From contig CATXCB010000005.1 of assembly GCA_958366705.1 (NCBI GenBank), positions 62,001 to 126,000 on the forward strand: DNA of 64,000 nucleotides. Reading direction: 5' to 3'. The notes under the pieces are model-generated. The model saw only the letters and a program-made list of their open reading frames with translations, had not been told where the DNA came from and searched no databases. Made by a program: the position numbers and the translations under genes. The stretch is from an uncultured bacterium (GTDB lineage Bacteria; Cyanobacteriota; Vampirovibrionia; Gastranaerophilales; Gastranaerophilaceae). Each line of letters begins with the position of its first letter. Within the stretch, counting starts at the first letter, position 1. Of the stretch, positions 16,868 through 26,369 are shown piece by piece.

Positions 16868-18109
16868 ATGGTAAAAGAAGAGAAAAAGCAGGTAGGAGTT
16901 TCATTATTTAGTCAATCTAAAAATTTAATAGGAGGCGATCCTATTGAAGAAATGTTTGCACTAAATCTTGGAGATTTCATATCTGAAAGTCTTATATCAG
17001 AAGATCTTGCAAAAAAAATCAGTACTAAAGCAAACAAAAAAGAGAGATTAAAAAACCAGTTAAAAGAATTAACTGATATTTACTCCTCAAAAAATACACT
17101 TTGCGTTCTAAATTTCTCAAAACATGAAGAAACTGCAATATACTCTTCGATTGCAAAATCAATAGTACAAATGATTGAAGTAGAGGAATGCAAAATTTCT
17201 CTGCTAAAAGACAAAAAAGAATTAACTATTGTCGGCGCATCTTCAACTAATTCAGAAAAAGTTAATACAACAATTGAAGAACTATTGCATTCTGATATTA
17301 TAGCAAAGAATAATACAATTACTATCCCTATGAGAAATTCAACACTTCCAATAGGTGCAATAGAAATAAAATTCACACAAAAACTTGAAGAAGATTATCT
17401 TGAACTTGTTATAAGTATTGCAAATCTGCTAGGAACAACAATCACTTTACAAAATCAAGTTGAAGAAACCAATAGACTTATTGAAAATGCTGAAACTTCA
17501 GAAGTAGAATTAAAACAGGCGCGGGCAGAACTAACTGCATTGATTGGAGATTTATGCGACTATCAGCAGAATTTTGTAGAATCACTTGCAAATGCGTCTG
17601 ACAGAAAAGGACAATACACAGTATCTCATTCACGAAATACTGCCAAAACAGCACGAGGAATCTGTAAAAAACTTGGATTAAATGAAAAAACAACAGATTT
17701 AATTTACTATGCCGGATTATTACAAAACATTGGTAAAATCACATTACCGGAAAAATTATTTGCAAATAACGGCAAACTTTCTACTGATGAATTTGAAAAA
17801 ATTAAAAACCACACTAACGTTGGTGTAAACCTGCTTATGAATATAAACTTCTTATCAGAAGTAGTTCCATATATCACATACCAAACAGAACGAGTAGATG
17901 GTTCAGGAACTCCTGAAGGGTTAAAAGGTCAATCTATCCCGTTAGGCTCAAGAATTATTGCGGTAGCGGATGCTTATTCTGCAATGACATCAGATAGACC
18001 ATTTAGAAAAGCAATGGCTTCAGATAAAGCTTTAGAAATAATAACCACCGAAACCGGAACTAAATGGGATAAAGATGTAGTAAATGCTCTATTACAAGTT
18101 ATAAAATAA
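16868..18109 (+). CDS. HD-GYP domain protein with degenerate catalytic residues
   Basis: The 413-residue protein has an N-terminal GAF-like region (about 70-200), a coiled-coil linker (about 205-235) and a C-terminal HD-GYP fold (about 236-413). HD-GYP domains normally hydrolyse cyclic di-GMP. Here the metal-binding HD is QN (Gln286-Asn287 in LLQNIGKI), the HHE motif reads QTE (339-341) and GYP reads GTP (347-349), although the flanking DG and PEGLKGQ/IP and the SRIIAVADAYSAMTSDRPFR helix are kept. The protein is therefore probably a non-enzymatic ligand-binding or interaction module. The ribosome-binding site AAGGA precedes the ATG, and a bidirectional terminator follows. Confidence 0.85.
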   Translation: MVKEEKKQVGVSLFSQSKNLIGGDPIEEMFALNLGDFISESLISEDLAKKISTKANKKERLKNQLKELTDIYSSKNTLCVLNFSKHEETAIYSSIAKSIVQMIEVEECKISLLKDKKELTIVGASSTNSEKVNTTIEELLHSDIIAKNNTITIPMRNSTLPIGAIEIKFTQKLEEDYLELVISIANLLGTTITLQNQVEETNRLIENAETSEVELKQARAELTALIGDLCDYQQNFVESLANASDRKGQYTVSHSRNTAKTARGICKKLGLNEKTTDLIYYAGLLQNIGKITLPEKLFANNGKLSTDEFEKIKNHTNVGVNLLMNINFLSEVVPYITYQTERVDGSGTPEGLKGQSIPLGSRIIAVADAYSAMTSDRPFRKAMASDKALEIITTETGTKWDKDVVNALLQVIK

Positions 18110-18113
18110 CAAT

Positions 18114-18148
18114 AAAAAAGAAGTGCCCTTTACAAGCACTTCTTTTTT
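18114..18148. terminator. Bidirectional intrinsic terminator
   Basis: The arms AAAAAAGAAGTGC and GCACTTCTTTTTT surround a nine-base loop. It serves the convergent HD-GYP-like gene (plus) and the activase-related gene (minus). Confidence 0.9.
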
Positions 18149-18161
18149 ATAAGTTAAAAAT

Positions 18162-19247
18162 TTATTTTAATGTTTTTGTTTCAATAAACTCTGTATTAGG
18201 TGAAAATTCACTATTTGCACCGTTCATATCTAATTTATTTACAATATTAGCACGTTTTTTACGGAATAACATATCAACAAACGCTTCTAAACGCGTAACA
18301 AAACCAGCCTCACCGGTTTGTTCATCAATTGTTAGGTTTAACAACGGTTTACCAAATTGTTTAGCTCTACGCGTGATTCTTTCAACCATTAATGAATCAG
18401 GACCGCAGCCAAATGCAGTAATAGTAATTACACCATCAACTTTATTATCTTTTAGATAATGTCCGGCACAGCCAGTCATTTCATCTTCATTTGCCCAGTA
18501 TTTTTCATTACCAAGACTTGCAATACCTTCATCCAGCTGCTCTGAAGATAACTGTAAAGCTGTACAAACTTTAACATCCATACTTTCAAGTTTGTCAAAA
18601 ATCTTCATACAAACACGTTCGTCATAAATGTTATAACCATGCCCTACAAGTGCTATAGATATAGGATATTCTTTTGTTGTGTTTGCAATAACAACCTTGC
18701 CTTGAAGTGCATAACTCAAAGCCTTAGGATATGACATACCTGATTTTGTCATAACATAAAAATTGTTATAGCATCTCCATCCTGCTTTTGAAGCTCTCTT
18801 TATTAACTTCATATCAGTTATGCCAAATGGTTTTACTGCTTCTGCAAGGAATTCATATAAACCTTGATTTTTTTCAGATTTATCCAATGTTGCTTCCACC
18901 ATTGTAAATTTTTCTTTAACAACATTGCGCACTAAATCCGGCAACCCCCTTATTTTTGAACAATTATAAATTTTGTTATCAATAGATTGCAAAGATGGAA
19001 CTAAAATTTTGTCCACACCTTTGTGAATCAAATTCAAAATGTGACCAATATAAACCTTAATCGGCAAACAGGTTTCAGTTACAACAAGAGCTGCTCCATC
19101 AGACATAGTTTGCTTTGTAGTCACATCAGACAACACTATTTTAATACCAAGATCATTGAAAAATCCGAAATAAAACGGATAATTGTTATAAAAAGACATT
19201 GCTCTTGGTATACCTATTACTTTTTCATCATTTTTTGAATTTGTCAT
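18162..19247 (-). CDS. Acyl-CoA dehydratase activase-related protein (DUF2229-like)
   Basis: The 361-residue protein resembles the DUF2229 part of large 2-hydroxyacyl-CoA dehydratase activase-like proteins: IGIPRAMSFYNNYPFYFGFF at the start, VTETCLPIKVYIGH, and AFGCGPDSLMVERI. Conserved Cys residues (in ETCLPIK, NCSKIRG, GCAGHYL and FGCGPD) suggest an iron-sulphur cluster. The ASKHA ATPase part found in the larger relatives is absent, so this is a stand-alone domain. The function is unknown. Relatives are found in strict anaerobes. It is transcribed alone, with a terminator at each side of the convergent pair. Confidence 0.75.
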   Translation of the reverse strand: MTNSKNDEKVIGIPRAMSFYNNYPFYFGFFNDLGIKIVLSDVTTKQTMSDGAALVVTETCLPIKVYIGHILNLIHKGVDKILVPSLQSIDNKIYNCSKIRGLPDLVRNVVKEKFTMVEATLDKSEKNQGLYEFLAEAVKPFGITDMKLIKRASKAGWRCYNNFYVMTKSGMSYPKALSYALQGKVVIANTTKEYPISIALVGHGYNIYDERVCMKIFDKLESMDVKVCTALQLSSEQLDEGIASLGNEKYWANEDEMTGCAGHYLKDNKVDGVITITAFGCGPDSLMVERITRRAKQFGKPLLNLTIDEQTGEAGFVTRLEAFVDMLFRKKRANIVNKLDMNGANSEFSPNTEFIETKTLK

Positions 19248-19319
19248 GACTAAATCCCTAATATTCTTTACTATGTATATAATAGCTCAAAAAAATAATT
19301 TTTGACAGTATTTGTGTAT

Positions 19320-20972
19320 TTATTTAATATTTTGAGTATAAATAAAAAATTTATTAAGAAGCAGCGGGATATATTTGGAATGTAATGCACTAAAATCAAA
19401 AACGAATTCATTGATTCCGGCATTGTATAGTTCTTCAACGGAAGAAAAATCATCCAGTATAGAATCTTCAAACATATGCATTCTGCAAAAACCATCACAA
19501 ACAAAAGGATAAATCTTTTTTAATGACGGATCTTTTAATGCATACCAGCCGTTATGACACGGGGCCTTGCAAGAAAGCCGTGACACCACAGCACTATCAT
19601 TATTCAATGGACATAACCCCATACTTGAAACCCTTATATTCCCGCCTATAGTATATTTTCTATTTGGAATATCATTTTTTATTTTTTTCAGCGTCCGAAT
19701 TGCAGAATGATAATCTTTAAACGAAGAAAAATCTACAGTATCAATATGTGCCAAACTATTTAAACACTTGATTGACATACTGTTCAACAAATTTATCCCC
19801 TGCCCGATTTCAAAAGGAATCTCGTTTATTTCAGCATCATTTATAAATGTCCAGAAAAAACCAATATTATTGATAATTAATGAATCCGGAGCCGGAGAAG
19901 ACAATAACAGGCTCTTTTCATACTCATACACCCTGTCAAAATCACGTTCAATTAGAATTTTCGGAGTAGAAAGCTGAAATTTTATATTATATTTTTTACA
20001 AAAACGCTTAACCTTATTGATAACATCCGAAAAACTACTGTTGGCAAGGTCGCATGTAGAAACAATTTCTCCATATTCAATTGAATATACAGGATTTCTT
20101 CCAATCTTTTTTATATATTTTTCAAGTTCCGCAATTTGATTTAAACCTGTTAATCTTAAATTCAAACGATACTTATCATTCAGACATAAATCTTTAGGAG
20201 TTCGAACTCGTTTTATATCCCAGTCAAAACTCTGAATATTTCTGCTGAATTTAAAATCTTTCCCCTCAGCACTTACCATGTCTCCGGAAAAATGATTAGT
20301 CTGATAAATACATTTTCTTACGTGCTTAAAAGGAAGTTTTTGATTTTTAAACAACTTTGGCTTATCCAAAATTTTCTCAATCAATTCAATACCTTCCAAA
20401 ATATCCTCAGAAGTTTGGAATTTACCTTTAATAATCACATTATCAATAGCTTTAAGCTTAATAATATCTTCCGCACACCATGGCAGATTATCAGAATCTA
20501 TCGCCAGAGGTAACTTTGTAAACTGCTTAATTTTTGCAATATTTTTCAAATAAATTTCTTCAGTTATGATAATTCCGTCAATTTTATGGAAACTATTCAT
20601 AAAATCAATTCCGGCAAGATTATGAATATCAAAATAAGAATCTATAATAACCTTAAATGGCAGTTTAAAGACTTTTATTGCCTCAAGAACCGCATAACTG
20701 TTTATATAAATTCCATCAATCCCGGAACTCTTAAGATATTTTAGAAATTTTTTAATTTCAGGGAGTTCTTCTTCCACTATACTGTGCTTAAAATTAACAA
20801 AAATTTTACAACAGCACTGTTTTGCAATTTCTACAAACTCATTTATATATTCAAAATTCCCGTTTAAAAACTTGTTGTAATAAACATAATAATCTCGACA
20901 ACGCGTAGAGTTTGAAAATAATAAAATATCTTCTGGCTTTTTAACCGGTGCAGTAATAACAATCTCTTTCAT
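19320..20972 (-). CDS. U32-peptidase-like protein
   Basis: The start is set at ATG 20970-20972 (MKEIVITAPVKK; 550 residues) because TATAAT ends 7 bases before it and no Shine-Dalgarno is present, which suggests a leaderless message. An ORF extension to 21044 would place that promoter inside the gene. The fold looks like a U32 (YhbU/RlhA-type) TIM barrel, with GDxV-like segments and, near the C-terminus, GGNIRVSSMGLCPLN followed by Cys residues (SCKAPC, FVCDGFCRMH) that match the Cys cluster of the family. Family members act in rRNA or tRNA hydroxylation or are uncharacterised. The precise role is unknown. Confidence 0.7.
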   Translation of the reverse strand: MKEIVITAPVKKPEDILLFSNSTRCRDYYVYYNKFLNGNFEYINEFVEIAKQCCCKIFVNFKHSIVEEELPEIKKFLKYLKSSGIDGIYINSYAVLEAIKVFKLPFKVIIDSYFDIHNLAGIDFMNSFHKIDGIIITEEIYLKNIAKIKQFTKLPLAIDSDNLPWCAEDIIKLKAIDNVIIKGKFQTSEDILEGIELIEKILDKPKLFKNQKLPFKHVRKCIYQTNHFSGDMVSAEGKDFKFSRNIQSFDWDIKRVRTPKDLCLNDKYRLNLRLTGLNQIAELEKYIKKIGRNPVYSIEYGEIVSTCDLANSSFSDVINKVKRFCKKYNIKFQLSTPKILIERDFDRVYEYEKSLLLSSPAPDSLIINNIGFFWTFINDAEINEIPFEIGQGINLLNSMSIKCLNSLAHIDTVDFSSFKDYHSAIRTLKKIKNDIPNRKYTIGGNIRVSSMGLCPLNNDSAVVSRLSCKAPCHNGWYALKDPSLKKIYPFVCDGFCRMHMFEDSILDDFSSVEELYNAGINEFVFDFSALHSKYIPLLLNKFFIYTQNIK

Positions 20973-21140
20973 AAAAGTTATTATAACACACCTGCCAAAC
21001 ATCTTTGTAAATAAATGTAAAGATAAATTCTTCAAAAAAGGCAATTTTGAAAATCAAAAATACTTTATAAAAATATAAGGAATATCTAGGATATATTTTT
21101 TACAGGAACAGGATATAAAAATCAATAGGGAGGACAACGG

Positions 21141-21380
21141 ATGGGCGTTGGAGCAGAAGATTACATCGATAAGATGTTAGTACAAAAATATCAGGAAGAA
21201 CGAGTTGACAACCACGATAATATGGAATCCATGGTTGATCCTAATAAAATGCTGGAAGCAATGAATGATTATGCAGCAACTTTGCGTAACATGATGGAAC
21301 TACGCCAGCGATTAAATATTGCATGCTATGCCATAAATGCAAGAACTGCAAGATATCAAAAATCTTTAGGGCAGCATTAG
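21141..21380 (+). CDS. Small helical protein, unknown function
   Basis: A 79-residue helical, Met- and Asn-rich protein with a strong ribosome-binding site (GGGAGG, 7 bases before the ATG). No signal peptide or membrane segment is visible. The region LEAMNDYAATLRNMMELRQRLNIACYAINARTARY would make a long amphipathic helix. It ends 64 bases before maf and may share its transcript, although a possible promoter (TAAAAT) lies between them. The family is not recognised. Confidence 0.65.
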   Translation: MGVGAEDYIDKMLVQKYQEERVDNHDNMESMVDPNKMLEAMNDYAATLRNMMELRQRLNIACYAINARTARYQKSLGQH

Positions 21381-21444
21381 AAAAGCTTTGTGTTGAATTA
21401 TCTCTATTTTTGGTAAAATAAAATAGAACATAAGGAGACACGCA

Positions 21445-22050
21445 ATGGGAAAAATTATCCTGGGCTCTTCTTCTCCCAGAAGAGCAGATATTCTAAACAA
21501 ACTAAAATTGGATTTTCAAATTATTCCGTCTTCATATGTGGAACCACATAACAAGACGGATTTCTCTTATGCTTTTGTTGAAGATTCAGCTTATAACAAG
21601 GCTCTTTTTGTTGCACGAGAACTAAAAAATGAACCATATCTTGTTATCGGCGCCGATACAATTGTTGTTATAGATAATAAAATTCTTGAAAAGCCAAAAG
21701 ATTATAATGATGCAGTTAATATGCTAAAAAAGCTTTCCGGCAGAACTCATTTTGTTGTAACTGCAGTTGCTGTTATTAATTCAGAAAACTTGAAATATTA
21801 TGTGCAGTCTACAACCACATTTGTAACTTTTGAAAACCTCACAGATAAACAAATTATCGATTATATAGAAGAATTTAAACCTTTTGATAAAGCAGGAGCT
21901 TACGGAATTCAAGAACTGCCTGCAGGATTTGTAAAATCCGTTGACGGCTCTTTAGACAATGTCATTGGACTACCATCAGAAACATTACTCCAACTATTAA
22001 AAAATTTCGACATAACCATTGACAAAAATGCAAAATATAGAAATAATTAA
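21445..22050 (+). CDS. maf: Maf-like nucleoside triphosphate pyrophosphatase
   Basis: The 201-residue Maf/HAM1-fold protein starts with ILGSSSPRRADIL (Ser-Ser-Pro-Arg-Arg substrate loop) and continues with VIGADTIVV (catalytic Asp) and the GRTHFVVTAV segment. KAGAYGIQELPAGFVKSVDGSLDNVIGLP closes the active site. Maf proteins hydrolyse dTTP/UTP or m7GTP to the monophosphate and limit misincorporation. Overproduction delays septation in Bacillus. It is followed 30 bases later by a pilin-like gene. Confidence 0.95.
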   Translation: MGKIILGSSSPRRADILNKLKLDFQIIPSSYVEPHNKTDFSYAFVEDSAYNKALFVARELKNEPYLVIGADTIVVIDNKILEKPKDYNDAVNMLKKLSGRTHFVVTAVAVINSENLKYYVQSTTTFVTFENLTDKQIIDYIEEFKPFDKAGAYGIQELPAGFVKSVDGSLDNVIGLPSETLLQLLKNFDITIDKNAKYRNN

Positions 22051-22080
22051 TATGGTATAAAAAATTTAAGGATTGGTTTA

Positions 22081-22833
22081 ATGAGTTTCAAAAATGCATT
22101 CACTTTGGCGGAAGTTCTAATAACTTTAGGTTTAATAGGAATTGTAGCCGCAATGACAATACCTGTACTATTTTCAAATATAAATAATGCAAAATTCAGA
22201 AATCAATTTAAAAAATCTATTTCAACCCTAAACCAGGCAGCCTTGATGGCACAAGCTCAATATGAGTACAATTTTGCCGGCACTACAGAAAAATGCCCAA
22301 CAGACAAATCTGCGGCAGCATCTCAACATCCAGATGAACACATGACATTTTGTGCAATTCTGAATGGAACTTTAACAGGCTTCACATATCAGGGACGTGT
22401 AGGCGATTTGCAAAGAATGGAAAAAGGCCAATATGTAGGAACATATACTCTAGTAAAAAAAGATACAATTAAAGATGATTATTTAAATTATCTGAGTTAT
22501 TCTTTAGCTGATGGTGTCTTGGTAGCATTTGACCCTAATGCTGCAGGGTGCGAATTATCAATAGGAAACAGATTACAACAAGCACTGTTTTCCGGCCCTG
22601 TAGGCGGGAACGACTTATCCCACTGCATGGGATTTATTGATGTTAACGGGGTAACTCTGCCAAACACCGAAGTATCTTGCACAATGGGTACAAACAAAGT
22701 TGATGCCGGCTCGGGATGTATAGTAACAAATAATTCTGGCCGCTTATCAGATGTATTTCCTGTTGTATTCCATGATTCTACCGTTGAACCGGCTTCAGGA
22801 GCTGCAATGTATATACTTGATAGTACAAAATAG
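22081..22833 (+). CDS. Pilin-like secreted protein (paralogue A)
   Basis: A 250-residue protein with leader MSFKNA and then FTLAEVLITLGLIGIVAAMTIPVLF, the prepilin signal plus membrane helix. The globular domain shares most of its motifs with the 28332 gene: KFRNQFKKSISTLNQA, AGTTEKC, FCAILNGTLTG.TYQG, GCELSIG, IDVNGVTLPN and FPVVFHDSTVEPAS. It has five or more Cys residues that could form disulphides outside the cell. The ribosome-binding site is AAGGAT. It should be cut by prepilin peptidase and assembled by, or carried with, a type IV pilus or type II secretion-like system that is not in this window. Confidence 0.88.
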   Translation: MSFKNAFTLAEVLITLGLIGIVAAMTIPVLFSNINNAKFRNQFKKSISTLNQAALMAQAQYEYNFAGTTEKCPTDKSAAASQHPDEHMTFCAILNGTLTGFTYQGRVGDLQRMEKGQYVGTYTLVKKDTIKDDYLNYLSYSLADGVLVAFDPNAAGCELSIGNRLQQALFSGPVGGNDLSHCMGFIDVNGVTLPNTEVSCTMGTNKVDAGSGCIVTNNSGRLSDVFPVVFHDSTVEPASGAAMYILDSTK

Positions 22834-23225
22834 ATTCCGAAACGAGTTCGGAATGGCGGGAGGGTAGTCGCTCTGAACTGATGAAGTGAGCCCCTGAACT
22901 CGTTTCAGGGGCTCAAAGAAAAAATTTCGGAATGACGACTTCAATTACATTAGGATACAATTATCGCTATATACATTACATCGTCATTGCGAGGAGCTAG
23001 CCGCGGCAATCCAGTATTTATAGATAAAAGTGCAAATAACTTCTCTTATTGTCATTCTGAGAGAGCGTGCGACCGAAGAAGCTTTTATTACTGTTCTGTT
23101 TATTAGATACTTCGGCTATGCCTCAGTATGACAGTTGGTTTGAATTTTGGTATAAAGACGTCATTCTGAGCGTAAGCGAAGAATCTATTTCAGCTACTCC
23201 TGCTATTCCTCAGTATGAAGAAAAA
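22833..23225. repeat. Repeat cluster downstream of pilin-like paralogue A
   Basis: Contains in order: a GATTCCGAAACG/GTTCGGAAT palindrome (22833-22855), a CCCCTGAAC/TTTCAGGGG palindrome (22889-22911), a 90-base unit (22926-23016) also present at 29302-29391 that ends in the GTCATTGCGAGG...GCGGCAATCC element, and two CATTCTGAG...GAAGAA elements (about 23050-23085 and 23159-23187). There is no plausible gene. Confidence 0.75.
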
Positions 23226-23226
23226 T

Positions 23227-23260
23227 AAAGAAGGGATGGTTTTTAAACCATCCCTTCTTT
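23227..23260. terminator. Terminator overlapping the response-regulator stop
   Basis: A 16-bp stem AAAGAAGGGATGGTTT / AAACCATCCCTTCTTT with a two-base loop. The stem contains the final codons and the stop of the minus-strand regulator gene, and T-runs flank both sides. Confidence 0.85.
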
Positions 23261-23917
23261 TACAGCTTTTACTGCAGCTTGCACCCGGTCATTTACACAC
23301 ATTTTTTGCAAAATAGAACAAACATGAGCTTTTGCTGTATGCACACTGACAATCAATTCTTTTGCAATCTCTGTATTACTTTTACCTGCAACAAGATGTT
23401 TTAAAACTTCAAATTCACGCTCAGTCAAAGGAATCCTTGCTTGATCAGAAAGCTTATGCCCAAGTAACCCTACATTATCAACTTTTGGAAAAGCTTTTAA
23501 TGCAAGCTTTGCAACAACTGAATCAATCCAACAAACACCTTGATAAACATCCCTTATAACATCAGCCAGCTTTGCTGGATCAATATCTTTCAAACAATAA
23601 GCATTTGCCCCGGAACTTAAAGCTGCAACAACTTCCTCTTCTCTGTCATGAGATGTTAAAGCTACAATTTTAATATCACTAGACATTTCTCTAATTTTAA
23701 CCATTGCCTCAATACCATTCATTGTCGGCAAGCCTAAATCCATTAATACGACATCAGGGTTAAATTTTTCAATTTGTTTTAAACCATCAATAGCATCTTC
23801 AGATTCTGCAACGACTTCCATATCCGGATTCGCGTTTAATGCACATCTTAGCCCCACTCGAGTTAATTTAAAATCCTCTACAATTACAATTGAAATTTGT
23901 TTTTGCTTTGTTTCCAT
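23243..23917 (-). CDS. NarL/FixJ-type response regulator
   Basis: A 224-residue two-component regulator. The receiver domain (about 7-125) has the acidic pair Glu-Asp near residues 14-15, the phospho-acceptor Asp60 in VLMDLGLP, and Thr/Lys switch residues in VALTSHD and YCLKDI. The C-terminal LuxR-type helix-turn-helix (about 160-215) reads LTEREFEVLKHLVAGKSNTEIAKELIVSVHTAKAHV. The start is set at ATG 23915-23917 with GGAG about 9 bases upstream. An ORF extension to 23962 has no such site. No histidine kinase is adjacent, so the input signal is unknown. Confidence 0.93.
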   Translation of the reverse strand: METKQKQISIVIVEDFKLTRVGLRCALNANPDMEVVAESEDAIDGLKQIEKFNPDVVLMDLGLPTMNGIEAMVKIREMSSDIKIVALTSHDREEEVVAALSSGANAYCLKDIDPAKLADVIRDVYQGVCWIDSVVAKLALKAFPKVDNVGLLGHKLSDQARIPLTEREFEVLKHLVAGKSNTEIAKELIVSVHTAKAHVCSILQKMCVNDRVQAAVKAVKEGMV

Positions 23918-24077
23918 GTTTTTTTCTCCATAAACTCTAATAATAAAAATCCCCTGATTCATTATCTTTAACTGTATAGCTTAAACATTTTTATTCTATT
24001 AGCTGACTAGGTAATATTCTCATGTTGCAATATAAAAATTTTCTTATGGTATAATTTTTGATTATAGGGAGATATTT

Positions 24078-26369
24078 ATGTTAGATTTTTTATTTGCAAA
24101 GAGAGAGCAGGAAACTGCAAAAGATGTAGAGCTTAATAGAATTTATGAAAAGCTAAAAGAAGCATATCCGTTCGACAATATTCCTGAAATCCGAAAGAAA
24201 TATCTGTCAATGCATATTCAAAAATACGGATACCTCACATATTCATTCCAAAAGGCACAAGATGAACTTACAAAAGAAGAAACCTTATTTGCGCTTGAAG
24301 AAAAATGGAAACAAAACAATATATTTTCAAATGATAAATTTACATTTAAAAATAATCAAATAAGTGTACTTGCAAGACACCAAGAAAAAAATTCTGACTG
24401 GTTTAAAAAAGAAGGTCACAATATTAAATTGATTAATCTTGCGGCACTTGGAAACGGAAACAAATCGGAAACTCCCGGCAAATTTTTTGATTGGCTTAAA
24501 CAATTACTAATTTTACCAACAGGTAATATTGCTAATAAAATCTATAATACAACAATATATCTTATCCCGTTCCACCCGAGAGAATTTGGATGTGCATATC
24601 TTCCAAAAAGCAGTGAAGTAAGTGAAAAACTAAAAGATGCCGAAATTGAAAACATTACTGGTTTGAATGCAAAACAACAGCTGCAAACATTTATACAAAT
24701 GGCTCAGCTTGCAGGACACCCTGTAATCTATGACATACTTCCTCAAACAGGAAGATTTTCAAAATTTGTACTGGCAAACCCGCAAGTTGCCAGATGGTAT
24801 GATATTACAGAACTACAGAAACAATTATTAACAAAAGTAGATGAAGTTGCAGAATTTTTATCAAAAGACCATGATAAAGACGATATTCAAATAGCAAAAG
24901 ATGTATATATTCAACGTCTTCAAGGTAACTCCGGAGACTTGAGTCCTGCATTTCAAGAATTATATAACAATTTCGAAGGCATAATGATTGAACATAAAAA
25001 AGCTTTTTCTAACGCTATGCTTGAAAGAACTTACCAACAAAAAATCCACAAAAGAGTAAAAGAACTTGTTGCAAAAATTCACGAATTTAAAAATGATAAA
25101 AAAGTATTAGAAGAAAAAGATATAACAAAACAAGTGGAAACCATCCAGCTTCTAATAAATGAAGGATTGTGGCCGGCACCTGGCGGAGCATGGTGTTCAG
25201 CTGGAGTTCCGGTGTACGACGGGATGAGTGAATGCGGAGGATACCCGACATTTAAACATTTTGATTTCAAAGGAGATGACGTCACAGCATTTGCAAACCT
25301 TGATTGTCAAACTCCATACTATTTTGTAAATCTGGAAAACGGCAAATTTAATGAAGATGTAATAGATTTGTTTATTAATAGTATGAAAAAATTGCAAAAA
25401 GACTATAACTTTGACGGATTCAGAGTAGACCATATTGACCACATTGTAGATGAAGTTTCTGAACAAAACGGCAGACCAATTAGTTATAGAGCCCCTAGAT
25501 ATGTACTAAACAAACTCAATACTGCAATGAAGAAAAAAATTCCTTACTTTGGAACTCTTGCAGAATACATGCTCTGGGATAATTACTACAAAGAATACCA
25601 TCAGGATATGAAATTTGATATACTGTGGGGAAATGATATTATTTGTCAGTTCGATAAAACTCCTGAAAAAATCATGGAAGATAACCAGTACCTCTCAAAC
25701 TATAATACTAAATTTAAAAAGGGAAATATGTTATCAATCCTAAAAACATACAATAATCAGGATGGAGAATTTCATTGTATAGACCAGTATCCGGCTCAGC
25801 TAGGCGAAAACGGAGCTCTATACAAATGGGCAAAATATAAACTTTTACCTGGCGGAAAATATGCCCAAAGACCAATGATGTATGTTGACGGAGATGAAAG
25901 TTTCACCTGCGGAGGTGTGGAATACACTATTGGCGAAGAAGTAGCCATGAAACGTTCAAATAACGAAAACTTCTATACAAAATTTGACGCACTCGACCGA
26001 TTTGTAAAAAACAATAGTATCATTACAGGCGGAGAAGCACAGATTATAGTTGAAGACGAAGACGGATACAGCGCATGGTTAATAACAAGAGAACCATCAA
26101 GAAAAGCATATTTAGTGGTATCTAACCATAAATATCCGACAGAAAAAGTTACCAAAACAGCTATAACTGGAGAATCCTATAAAGAAATTATAGAAGGTTA
26201 TGCGATATTTGACAAACAAATACACATTCCGAGTGATTATAACCTAAAATACGAATACGTAATAAATGAAAAGGATTATGAAGCTCAAGAAATAGAAAAT
26301 ACAGAAAGCATACATTTTGAAAAACTTGAGCCTGGAGAGTTCAAAATATTTGAACTGGAACGCGGTTAA
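24078..26369 (+). CDS. GH13 alpha-amylase-family enzyme
   Basis: The 763-residue protein has a long N-terminal region (about 1-150), a glycoside hydrolase 13 barrel and a C-terminal beta domain. Catalytic landmarks are DGFRVDHIDHIVDE (nucleophile Asp in the GFRxD motif, followed by His) and TLAEYML (acid/base Glu). The first conserved region, normally DxxxNH, is degenerate (YDILPQTGRFS), so specificity is unclear. There is no signal peptide, so it should act in the cytoplasm on glycogen or maltodextrin-like glucans. The ribosome-binding site is GGGAG with TATAAT just upstream. No other glycan genes are near. Confidence 0.85.
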   Translation: MLDFLFAKREQETAKDVELNRIYEKLKEAYPFDNIPEIRKKYLSMHIQKYGYLTYSFQKAQDELTKEETLFALEEKWKQNNIFSNDKFTFKNNQISVLARHQEKNSDWFKKEGHNIKLINLAALGNGNKSETPGKFFDWLKQLLILPTGNIANKIYNTTIYLIPFHPREFGCAYLPKSSEVSEKLKDAEIENITGLNAKQQLQTFIQMAQLAGHPVIYDILPQTGRFSKFVLANPQVARWYDITELQKQLLTKVDEVAEFLSKDHDKDDIQIAKDVYIQRLQGNSGDLSPAFQELYNNFEGIMIEHKKAFSNAMLERTYQQKIHKRVKELVAKIHEFKNDKKVLEEKDITKQVETIQLLINEGLWPAPGGAWCSAGVPVYDGMSECGGYPTFKHFDFKGDDVTAFANLDCQTPYYFVNLENGKFNEDVIDLFINSMKKLQKDYNFDGFRVDHIDHIVDEVSEQNGRPISYRAPRYVLNKLNTAMKKKIPYFGTLAEYMLWDNYYKEYHQDMKFDILWGNDIICQFDKTPEKIMEDNQYLSNYNTKFKKGNMLSILKTYNNQDGEFHCIDQYPAQLGENGALYKWAKYKLLPGGKYAQRPMMYVDGDESFTCGGVEYTIGEEVAMKRSNNENFYTKFDALDRFVKNNSIITGGEAQIIVEDEDGYSAWLITREPSRKAYLVVSNHKYPTEKVTKTAITGESYKEIIEGYAIFDKQIHIPSDYNLKYEYVINEKDYEAQEIENTESIHFEKLEPGEFKIFELERG

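Noticed and set aside
19271..19504. Minus-strand hydrophobic ORF of 77 residues
   Set aside because: It overlaps the U32-like gene in another frame and its hydrophobicity comes from AT-rich sequence. No ribosome-binding site.
22979..23016. Repeat-rich stretches as a CRISPR array
   Set aside because: The repeats differ from each other, are unevenly spaced and recur at distant places. There are no regular spacers and no cas genes.
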